The position numbers and the translations under genes were made by a program. Positions 18,437-26,152 of a DNA stretch of 35,705 nt are shown here, one piece after another. The notes below the pieces were generated by a model. That model was not told the origin of the DNA, did not search any database, and saw only the letters and a list, made by a program, of their open reading frames with translations. Source of the stretch: Anaerolinea sp. (GTDB lineage Bacteria > Chloroflexota > Anaerolineae > Anaerolineales > Villigracilaceae); the NCBI GenBank assembly GCA_020049345.1, contig JAIFKY010000027.1, positions 1-35,705 on the forward strand, read 5' to 3'. How positions within the stretch are numbered: position 1 is the first letter of the stretch; every line of letters starts with the position of its first letter.

Positions 18437-19573
18437 CTACGCCTTCAACTCGGTAACAGTAACCGTTGTGCCATGTTCGGGCCAGGTCATGCGCGCTTCA
18501 CTTTGCACCAGTGAAATATATGGGGTCGTCCAGCGGAAAATCCACTTGGAATCTTCGGGTTTGACATTGATGCAGCCGTGCGAACGTCTTTCGCCAAAGT
18601 CATTGTGCCAGAACGCACCGTGGATGGCGATGCCCTCGCCAGAAATCACCGTATCCCAGGGAACCGCGGGAGTGGAATAACCAGAAGCCGAACTGCCGCC
18701 GCTCATATTCAAGGAAAGAATCTTCCAGTGCGTATTCAAATCTCCAACCGGAGTTGCAAAACTATCTGTTGGCGCGCCGTACGCATCAAATATTGCGCCG
18801 CTGGAAATACGGCAGAAAAACACTTCGTTATTTCCTTCAAAACATGAAAGCGTTTGGTAGGTAAGGTTTGCCACAATCTTCTTTTCGACAGGGTCAATAT
18901 CTGGACTGATGGGTGCAACATCCTGTTCCGTTAAAACTTTCAAACCTGCGCCATCTGCCCAGAAAATATCGCCGGGACCATAGCCGCGCCCAGGGGCTTC
19001 ATTCCAACGATATTCTACAAATCCATTGTTCTGGCGGACCTGGTCAATCCAAATCACCTGTCCATAATAAACACGCGGCGGGAAATTATAAGACTGCAAA
19101 CTCTGAAGCCAGGTGGATACCACCGGACCTTCCAAAGCTAAATCAATATACGGCACGGTGACTTCAGCCCAAAACCCTGGCACGCCGGCGGGCATTTCGG
19201 TGATGGGGGTATTGGGTAAATTACGGGTGGGCTGTACACGCGAAGACCAAACATACCCTCCCGCTGTTTCGAGATATTTTTGGTTCGTTAAGCCTACTGC
19301 AACGCCCAGCACCTCGCGCCGCCACTCGATCAAATTATCGTCGTACAAGACGCCGGTTGTCGTGGCTTGCAAAGGATCGTTGGACGGGCGATTATGAACA
19401 TCGGTCATGCCGGTCATACGCCCGATGATCTCGCTGGCGGGGAATTGCGGCAAACGCTTTGGCGCGTAGAGCGCGTCGTAATACTTGTCAAGTTTTAACG
19501 GGCGAAATGCCAACGCACCCAGCCCAACGCCTGCAACTTTTAGAAAATCTCGACGGGAAAAATTATGTTTCAT
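18437..19573 (-). CDS. Tat-exported L,D-transpeptidase (YkuD domain)
   Basis: Twin-arginine signal FSRRDFLKVAGVGLGALAF; IHGAFWHNDFGERRSHGCINVKPEDSKWIF catalytic motif. Confidence 0.9.
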   Translation of the reverse strand: MKHNFSRRDFLKVAGVGLGALAFRPLKLDKYYDALYAPKRLPQFPASEIIGRMTGMTDVHNRPSNDPLQATTTGVLYDDNLIEWRREVLGVAVGLTNQKYLETAGGYVWSSRVQPTRNLPNTPITEMPAGVPGFWAEVTVPYIDLALEGPVVSTWLQSLQSYNFPPRVYYGQVIWIDQVRQNNGFVEYRWNEAPGRGYGPGDIFWADGAGLKVLTEQDVAPISPDIDPVEKKIVANLTYQTLSCFEGNNEVFFCRISSGAIFDAYGAPTDSFATPVGDLNTHWKILSLNMSGGSSASGYSTPAVPWDTVISGEGIAIHGAFWHNDFGERRSHGCINVKPEDSKWIFRWTTPYISLVQSEARMTWPEHGTTVTVTELKA

Positions 19574-19792
19574 GCTTCACCTTAAAAAATATTATGTAAG
19601 TTGAAAGTTTTTAGACACACCTTCGGCTTTTCGTGGGCTAAGCCCTCGAAAGAGTAAAAGGGGGATTCCCCTCCCGAAAATGCAGGGAGGGTTCTAAAAT
19701 TATTTTCGACGATTTACTTAACGCAAAACAACATCATGCGCCGCAAGCATACCTGCAAACAAAAAGAGCGTCAACAGCACAGTGAGAATGGA

Positions 19793-20452
19793 TTAATCTT
19801 TTAAGTAAGTCTCCAATGAATGCAGGCAATTCGCGCTCAATTTATGTCCCACTTCATCTTCGCAATACGTAATTTGCGCGCCAGCCTGTTCGAGCAACTC
19901 CATCGAAGAGCGCGCGCGGTCAATGGGAATCGTTTGGTCTTGTGTGCCATGCGCCACGAAAATATTTTTTCCAGCCAGCGGCTTTTGCTGAATCAACCCT
20001 TCAACTCCGGCGGGAACAAATCCGGCCAGCACGCCCATCTTGCGGATTCTGTGCGGATGAAGCATGGCGATCAAATTGGTCATGGCGGCGCCCTGACTGA
20101 ATCCCATTAAGTCGAATTGCAGCGCATCCAAATTAACCGAAGCGGAGTACTGGTCAATGAGTTTGATCAACGCCTCAACAGCAGGAGCAAACGCCGCAAG
20201 CGCGGGAAAACCAAAGGTGGCAGGATCAAGCACACGCCACGAAAATCCGCTTGGGTTGGCGGCGTAAGGCGCGCGCGGCGCAATGATCCAATAATCGGGC
20301 GAAAGTTTGCGCGTGAAAAGCCACATGGAATTTTCATCGCCTGTCCAGCCATGTAATAAAACCAGCAAACGCGGGCTGGCTGATTGCGACGGTCGCACGC
20401 GCAAAGTCCAATCGTCATATGAAATCAATTGGGTGTCAGTCGCGGTTCGCAC
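19793..20452 (-). CDS. Alpha/beta hydrolase (phospholipase/carboxylesterase family)
   Basis: LVLLHGWTGDENSMW, FDLMGFSQGAAMTNLIA, VAHGTQDQTIPIDRA, EVGHKLS. Confidence 0.85.
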   Translation of the reverse strand: MRTATDTQLISYDDWTLRVRPSQSASPRLLVLLHGWTGDENSMWLFTRKLSPDYWIIAPRAPYAANPSGFSWRVLDPATFGFPALAAFAPAVEALIKLIDQYSASVNLDALQFDLMGFSQGAAMTNLIAMLHPHRIRKMGVLAGFVPAGVEGLIQQKPLAGKNIFVAHGTQDQTIPIDRARSSMELLEQAGAQITYCEDEVGHKLSANCLHSLETYLKD

Positions 20453-20666
20453 GTTTCACGATCCAATCTGTCAGGTTGAGAAAAAGCAGGATCAGCCCAA
20501 TCGGGACGAATGCGCCGAGCATACACATCAGCCCCATTACCGCCGCGCCGAAGCCATAGATCAACCAGATCAAGCCATCGCCCACGATAAATAACAAGGC
20601 AAGTGCGCCAACAATCAGCCGCACATTGGTCTCTTTCATATAACTGCGTAAATCACGACTCATCAT
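20436..20666 (-). CDS. Small two-TM membrane protein
   Basis: Two hydrophobic helices; overlaps both neighbours. Confidence 0.6.
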   Translation of the reverse strand: MMSRDLRSYMKETNVRLIVGALALLFIVGDGLIWLIYGFGAAVMGLMCMLGAFVPIGLILLFLNLTDWIVKRANRD

Positions 20667-21538
20667 TTACCTCTAAATATTTTTTTCACGCGCGTTGTCC
20701 ATGAAGTGGCTTTTTTCAACTTGGGCAAAATTTCTTCCACGGCAACTTCGCCGAGCAACGCCACCTCTTTGACAACAACCTTGTCAAGCAGATCAAGGTG
20801 ATGCACATTCGGGCGGACGATGACATCGGGCGCATCTGCTTCAAGGCGGTAATGCGCCACGGCGCGACTGCTGAGGTCTACGGCGCGCATGAAAATATCA
20901 AACGCCTGCGCCACATGCAGGCGATGTATGCGATCTGAAATCTGCTTCGGCAAAATGGATGGGACGGGAATGGCGTAGGTGCGGAGGGGTATATCCAGCG
21001 GGTCATTTAAAACTACGGCAACAATTGGCAGGTCAGGCGAGAGCATCCGCGCCACGGTTACGGGCACAGGGTTCAAAACGCCGCCATCCATCAATTCCCA
21101 ATCGTTCAAACGGTGCGGTGGGAAAATACCAGGCAGGGCAATTGTGGCAAGCACGGCATCCCTCAAATATCCTTCCGAGATGACAACTTCGCTGCCTGTC
21201 TTTACATCCACCGCAGTAACGGCGCATGGAATTTTCAGGTCGTCAAAAGTCTTTTCACCCAAAACGGTATCGAGCAATTTGCGGGCGCCAGAAAGTCCAA
21301 GCAGGGAGGGACCATCATTTGAATCGCGCGCATACAAACTTCCTTGATCGGTTGCGGTGAAAATTTCCTCGATCTCGTCCGGGGTAAGTCCCGACGCATA
21401 CAAGACACCTACCAGCCCGCCAAAACTCGTGCCAGCCACCGAGGAGATTTTGTATCCTTCTTTTTCGAGGCGGCGAATGACGCCAATATGCGCGTTGCCC
21501 TTGGCTCCACCGCCGCCTAATGCCAGTGTAATATCCAT
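20663..21538 (-). CDS. Patatin-like phospholipase (RssA-like)
   Basis: LALGGGGAKGNAHIGVIRRLEKEGYKISSVAGTSFGGLVG; DGGVLNPVPV catalytic Asp. Confidence 0.92.
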   Translation of the reverse strand: MDITLALGGGGAKGNAHIGVIRRLEKEGYKISSVAGTSFGGLVGVLYASGLTPDEIEEIFTATDQGSLYARDSNDGPSLLGLSGARKLLDTVLGEKTFDDLKIPCAVTAVDVKTGSEVVISEGYLRDAVLATIALPGIFPPHRLNDWELMDGGVLNPVPVTVARMLSPDLPIVAVVLNDPLDIPLRTYAIPVPSILPKQISDRIHRLHVAQAFDIFMRAVDLSSRAVAHYRLEADAPDVIVRPNVHHLDLLDKVVVKEVALLGEVAVEEILPKLKKATSWTTRVKKIFRGK

Positions 21539-21647
21539 AGTTTTTATAAACCTTCCATCAGTTAGACAGTGTGAATGAAAAGGATTATACCTTGCGAAAA
21601 TTTTGTAATTCTCTGCATGAAAAAGTGAGCGATGACACGGAAAGCGT

Positions 21648-21870
21648 TAAGAAACCATTTCACCACAGACAATACCTTCGCCAAATTTCATAAACTTGGT
21701 CTTCGTGGGGCGGATTGACAATCCGCCCGCCAGATACGGCAAAAAGTTAAATTCAATCCCATATTTTGTAGCGCGGGATGCCATCCCGCGCTACAAAATA
21801 TGCAAAGGTGTTGCACAGAGGTCACAGAGTTTTTTCTCCGTGAACTCTGTGGTTATTGATGGAGAAATCC
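21648..21870. repeat. Composite palindromic region, copy F
   Basis: Contains GGCGGATTGACAATCCGCC, a near-perfect ~20-bp-arm palindrome CATATTTTGTAGCGCGGGAT-gcc-ATCCCGCGCTACAAAATATG (21760-21802), and a CACAGAGGTCACAGAG...CTCCGTGAACTCTGTG hairpin. Confidence 0.85.
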
Positions 21871-21889
21871 TGGGATAATTTTCAAGTTA

Positions 21890-23050
21890 CTAAATCGAGT
21901 TAAGCGCCTTCCGCATTCGATCCAGTCCTTGTTCGAGCAGTTTGCGCGAAGTACCAAAATTCAAGCGGATATGCCCCTCGCCTTCCGCGCCGAATATCAG
22001 ACCTTCGCTCACGGCAACCTTGGCATTCTTCAAGAAAAATTCATAGGGCGAGCCGACAATGCCGGTCTGTGTGAAATCAAGCCAGCCAAGGTAGGTTGCA
22101 TCGGGAATGGTCATGCGGACATTGGGCATGTACTCGGCGACATATTCCACCAAGAAATTGCGATTGAGTGTCAGATAATGGCGAAGTTCATTCAGCCAGC
22201 CGTCACATTGACCAGAAAATGCAGCCTGTGCGGCGATCAAACCGGCGCTGCTGACATGCATCCGCAAATGATTAACTTCCTTTTCGTAGCGTTCGCGCAG
22301 CTCTGGATCGGTGATGATCGCAAATCCGCAAAACAAGCCTGGGACATTGAAGGTCTTGGACGGGGCAATTAATGTAATGGTATGTCTGGCAATATCAGAA
22401 GATAACTTTGCGAGCGGGGTGAAGGTATTCCCATCCAACAGCAATTCAGAATGAATTTCATCTGAAACGATCAACACATTGTTTTGGATGCAGATTTTCG
22501 CCATCTTCAACAACTCACTGCGCGAGAAGATAATGCCCAGCGGGTTATGCGGATTGCAAAGCAGGAACATGCCCGCCTTCTTAACCTGCTTTTCAAAAAT
22601 ATCCCAGTCAATTTTGTAATTGAGAATTCTCCCATCTACACGCGTGATGAGCGGCGCGTCAAGTTGCGGAATACCAAGATTGTTTTTCACTTCATGAAAT
22701 TCATTGTAAACGGGCGTTTGGATCAGCACGCCTTTTTTGGGAGTGCAGGCAATTCGCGCCGCAACACTCAAGCCGCTGACAATGCCGGTGACGGCAACCA
22801 CCGCTTCGGGCTTGATCTTCCAGCCGTATAACTTATCCATGCGGGCGGCGACGGTTTCCTTCAACGCGGGTGTGGGCATTTCATATCCCATCACGCCATG
22901 ATCCACGGCTTTGTGAAGCGCTTTCAAAATCGGCTTGGGCGCGGAAAAGTCCATATCAGCCACCCACATGGGAAGCACATCTTTTGGATACCTCAGCCAC
23001 TTGATCGAGTTGGTGTTACGGCGGTTGGGAACAATGTCAAAGTTTGTCAT
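21890..23050 (-). CDS. MalY/PatB-family PLP-dependent aminotransferase / C-S lyase
   Basis: LPMWVADMDFSAPKPILKAL, LLCNPHNPLGIIFSRSELLKMA, VSDEIHSELLLDG, LIAPSKTFNVPGL. Confidence 0.9.
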   Translation of the reverse strand: MTNFDIVPNRRNTNSIKWLRYPKDVLPMWVADMDFSAPKPILKALHKAVDHGVMGYEMPTPALKETVAARMDKLYGWKIKPEAVVAVTGIVSGLSVAARIACTPKKGVLIQTPVYNEFHEVKNNLGIPQLDAPLITRVDGRILNYKIDWDIFEKQVKKAGMFLLCNPHNPLGIIFSRSELLKMAKICIQNNVLIVSDEIHSELLLDGNTFTPLAKLSSDIARHTITLIAPSKTFNVPGLFCGFAIITDPELRERYEKEVNHLRMHVSSAGLIAAQAAFSGQCDGWLNELRHYLTLNRNFLVEYVAEYMPNVRMTIPDATYLGWLDFTQTGIVGSPYEFFLKNAKVAVSEGLIFGAEGEGHIRLNFGTSRKLLEQGLDRMRKALNSI

Positions 23051-23164
23051 AAAGTCCTCTGGTTATATGAATTGGGAAATAACGATGCGGGATATTGTAC
23101 TGTACTGTCAGGTTTACTTTTTGGCATCGAATTGTCATGCGAAATTCAGGCGGTTAAGGCAATA

Positions 23165-23773
23165 ATGAATTTGATGAAAAGCCGCTTCTCGATTTTATTC
23201 TGGTTTGGTCTGGCTGTTTGCATGGGGATAGTTATGCCTGCCATCCATGCAAGGCAAACGTTGCATCCCATGCCGCCCAGCCCGCCATCTCACTACGGCG
23301 GAATCGAAATCAGGGGCGACGCAAAATTTGTCATACAAACCCGCGCCGCCCTGATTCTGTTGGATCAAAAAGCCCCCGCCGCATTTGAAAAAATTCAAAC
23401 GTATGTCGGCATGATCGAGCAGGGAGAACATAGCGGCATGTGGGCATGGGAAACCCCGCCGCGTTACGAGGTGGGCGATGCGACCGCGTTTTTCAGCGTC
23501 ACCTGGTACGCATCCACCATCGCGCATGACGCGACCCATTCGGAGTTGTATGCCCAATATCAAGCAGCGCACCCAAATCAGCCCGTGCCAGAAGATGCCT
23601 ATGGCGGCGTGGAAGTAGAACGCTTCTGCATTGGCTATCAACTGGATGTGTCCAAGCAAATCGGCGCGCCACAAAGCGAAATGGATTATTTATCCACGTT
23701 GGACGGCACGCACTGCGACCTTGATCACGATGGCGACTGTGATTGGGATGATTACCAGAATCGGAATTGGTAG
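23165..23773 (+). CDS. Secreted hypothetical protein with HDxxH motif and C-terminal Ca2+-loop-like motif
   Basis: Signal MKSRFSILFWFGLAVCMGIVMPAIHA; STIAHDATHSELY; terminal DLDHDGDCDWDDY. Start moved from 22898 to 23165. Confidence 0.6.
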   Translation: MNLMKSRFSILFWFGLAVCMGIVMPAIHARQTLHPMPPSPPSHYGGIEIRGDAKFVIQTRAALILLDQKAPAAFEKIQTYVGMIEQGEHSGMWAWETPPRYEVGDATAFFSVTWYASTIAHDATHSELYAQYQAAHPNQPVPEDAYGGVEVERFCIGYQLDVSKQIGAPQSEMDYLSTLDGTHCDLDHDGDCDWDDYQNRNW

Positions 23774-23850
23774 ACAAAATAATTACTTTCATCGTTTACA
23801 CAAGGAACCAGGGTACGGCACACATCCTCAAATCGGAGTAAAATCCAGCC

Positions 23851-24180
23851 ATGACATCGCCCGTCCGCTGGAAAGTAAAAGACCGATACGGTAACAGCAT
23901 TTACCTAAACCAGGAACGATGGGAGCATATTATTGACCCGCTCAACCATCCTGAAATGGAAGATTTCGAGGAAGAGTTGAAAGAGACCGTTCAAACGGGC
24001 TCGCGCAAACAAGATCCGCTCAATCCGCAAAAATACCGATACTCAAACTGTTTTGAAAACCTGCCATCCAACAACACACACATTGTAGCCATCGTGCTGT
24101 TCAGACTGCGCGAAAGCGGAGTTGGCGAAATTGAGTCGAATAATTTTATCGTCACGGCCTACCAGAAAGAAATAGGGTAA
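23851..24180 (+). CDS. Small protein, possible PBECR/RelE-like nuclease toxin
   Basis: RYGNSIYLNQERWEHIIDPLNHPEM...YRYSNCFENLPSNNTHIVAIVLFRLRE...NNFIVTAYQKEIG; ends 4 nt before the DUF2283 gene. Confidence 0.45.
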   Translation: MTSPVRWKVKDRYGNSIYLNQERWEHIIDPLNHPEMEDFEEELKETVQTGSRKQDPLNPQKYRYSNCFENLPSNNTHIVAIVLFRLRESGVGEIESNNFIVTAYQKEIG

Positions 24181-24184
24181 CAAT

Positions 24185-24547
24185 ATGAATTCACCCATAA
24201 TCAACTACGATGAGACCAGCGACACTTTATACATTTCCTTTATCCCCAATGTCAAAGCAACTGGAATTGAATTAAACGATCATATCCTCCTCAGAATTGA
24301 CAAGGAAAACCGCCAAGGTGTTGGATTGACCTTCCTCAACTACTCAATCCTCATCCAAAAGGCAGATTTCGGTCCACGCAGTTTTCCACTGACTGGGCTG
24401 GCAAAGTTATCTGATGAAACACGCGAACTTGTAATGGAAATTATCGAAAAATCGCCTGTGAAGGAGATTTTATCCCTTTCCACGTTTACCCCATCTTTCT
24501 CTGAAGCGATACCGATCACACTGCTGCATTTACCACAACCAGCATAA
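24185..24547 (+). CDS. DUF2283 domain protein (putative antitoxin)
   Basis: NYDETSDTLYISFIPNVKATGIELNDHILLRIDKENRQGVGLTFLNYS matches the DUF2283 pattern. Confidence 0.7.
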   Translation: MNSPIINYDETSDTLYISFIPNVKATGIELNDHILLRIDKENRQGVGLTFLNYSILIQKADFGPRSFPLTGLAKLSDETRELVMEIIEKSPVKEILSLSTFTPSFSEAIPITLLHLPQPA

Positions 24548-24617
24548 AAACTAACATGCCCGCGTTGGATGGCGCGGGGTTGAAAAAAAGTGCAATGAAC
24601 CAGCCGCGTTCAACCTA

Positions 24618-24646
24618 AATCGGCAGTTACCAGATAACTGCCGATT
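24618..24646. repeat. Perfect 12-bp-stem hairpin
   Basis: AATCGGCAGTTA-ccaga-TAACTGCCGATT; no strong T-run. Confidence 0.7.
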
Positions 24647-24714
24647 GCCTTGCAAAAATCACAGCCAACCAACGAAAAATTTATCTTCCTCGTCAATCCA
24701 AAAATCTTATTTAC

Positions 24715-24723
24715 TGTTAGAAT
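24715..24723 (+). promoter_or_regulatory. Extended -10 promoter element
   Basis: TGTTAGAAT (TGnTAGAAT); predicted +1 at the start of the 24730-24751 hairpin. Confidence 0.45.
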
Positions 24724-24729
24724 AACCGA

Positions 24730-24751
24730 GAAAGCCCAAACGGGCTTTTTC
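24730..24751 (+). terminator. Terminator/attenuator-like hairpin in the sulfotransferase 5' leader
   Basis: AAAGCCC-aaac-GGGCTTTTTC, 37 nt upstream of ATG 24788. Confidence 0.55.
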
Positions 24752-24787
24752 ACTGCAAGTAACCATCGCAAGGATACACACCCGTAC

Positions 24788-25984
24788 ATGAAATATAACT
24801 TTCCCCTTTTCTGGCGTTCCCTCTACCGCTCCTTCTTCGACTCCAAAAACACCACAGCCCGCCTCACCCGAAAACGCATTATTTTCCTTGCGCTCTTCAT
24901 CATCGTCTGGATTCCCGGTATGCTCATCCACTGGTTTTTTTTCTGGCTGGATGACATTCTCTTCCCCGACTATAAAAATCAACCCATCGAAAAGCCGTTG
25001 TTCATCCTCGGCAACCTGCGCAGCGGATCAACCTTCCTGCACCGCCTGCTTTCCCGCGACTCGCAGACCTTCACCAGCCTGACCACATGGGACATCTACC
25101 TGACGCCCTCGGTCACACAAAAGAAGATCACGCAATTCGTAGCGCGGATCGACACCAAATATTTCGGCAACGCTCTGCACCGCCTGCTCCACAAATTTGA
25201 CGACGCCACGCTCGGCAAATTGAAGATTCACCCCATCTCCTTCTTCCAACCTGAAGAAGATGAAAACATCCACCTGCTCATTTGGGACGGATACTTCGTC
25301 ACCTTCCTCTTCCCCTTCATGGACGAAATGCCCAACTACCAGCATTTCGACGAAGCGCTCAGCCCCGAACACAAACGCCGCATCATGACCTTCTACAGAT
25401 CCATGTTGCAGCGTCACATGTACGCCACAGGCAAAAAATATTTCGTCGCCAAGAATCCCGCTTTCAGCGCCAAGATCGAAACGCTGACCGAATTCTTCCC
25501 CGAAGCGCGCATCATCTACCTCGCCCGCAACCCGCTGGATATGCTGCCCTCCACCGTCTCGTGGATCAACTATGCGCGGCGGCAGTTCACCGAACCTGAG
25601 TCTGGATTTCATTACATAGAAGAAATCCTCGACATGACCCAACACTGGTACAGCCACCCGCTCAAGTATTTAGACGCGCACCCCTCGCCCCGTCACTTGA
25701 TTTTGAAATACGACGACCTGATCCAACGCCCTGAGGCGGTCATCCGTGGCTTTTATGAACAATTCGGCTATCCCGACAAACCCGGCTTGCCCATCATCAT
25801 TGATCAAGCCGTCAAAGAAACACTCACCTTCAACAGCGACCACGCCTACTCTTACAAAGAAATGGGCTTTACCCGCGAACAGATCGTAAAAATGTACCCC
25901 GAAGTTTTCAAACGCTTCAACTTTGAAACCCGCGAACCATTTGTGGAAAGAGAAAAAGTGGAAGTGGAAAGAGTGAAGAGGTAA
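24788..25984 (+). CDS. Sulfotransferase family protein
   Basis: PAPS-binding-like LFILGNLRSGSTFLHRLLSRD and ARIIYLARNPLDMLPSTVSWI. Start at MKYNFPLFWRSL preferred because the upstream region holds a promoter-like -10 and a hairpin. Confidence 0.85.
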   Translation: MKYNFPLFWRSLYRSFFDSKNTTARLTRKRIIFLALFIIVWIPGMLIHWFFFWLDDILFPDYKNQPIEKPLFILGNLRSGSTFLHRLLSRDSQTFTSLTTWDIYLTPSVTQKKITQFVARIDTKYFGNALHRLLHKFDDATLGKLKIHPISFFQPEEDENIHLLIWDGYFVTFLFPFMDEMPNYQHFDEALSPEHKRRIMTFYRSMLQRHMYATGKKYFVAKNPAFSAKIETLTEFFPEARIIYLARNPLDMLPSTVSWINYARRQFTEPESGFHYIEEILDMTQHWYSHPLKYLDAHPSPRHLILKYDDLIQRPEAVIRGFYEQFGYPDKPGLPIIIDQAVKETLTFNSDHAYSYKEMGFTREQIVKMYPEVFKRFNFETREPFVEREKVEVERVKR

Positions 25985-25995
25985 TTGGTAATTTG

Positions 25996-26028
25996 GAGTC
26001 CGCAAGTTCTACTTGCGGACTTTTTTAT
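25996..26028 (+). terminator. Intrinsic terminator
   Basis: AGTCCGCAAG-ttcta-CTTGCGGACTTTTTT. Confidence 0.85.
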
Positions 26029-26152
26029 TTAGAGAGTGTTTCTTAAAGGCTTTTTTACCACTGAGATCACGAAGGGCACTGAGAATTAAAAATCTCTGTG
26101 CTCTCTGTGGTTAATGCTTTTTACAAACTTGGACTTAAGAAACGCTCTCTTA
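26029..26152. repeat. Long inverted-repeat element, copy E (CACAGAG family), inverted relative to copy D
   Basis: AGAGAGTGTTTCTTAAAGGC...GGACTTAAGAAACGCTCTCTTA; core closely matches the reverse complement of copy D. Confidence 0.88.

Noticed and set aside
19660-19690. CCCTCCC-gaaaatgca-GGGAGGG as a terminator
   Set aside because: Weak stem with a large loop and no adequate T-run; may be a minor REP-like palindrome, but support is too thin to call.
24650-24787. Extended N-terminus of the sulfotransferase ORF
   Set aside because: The segment contains a -10-like element and a hairpin and lacks domain similarity; ATG 24788 is preferred.
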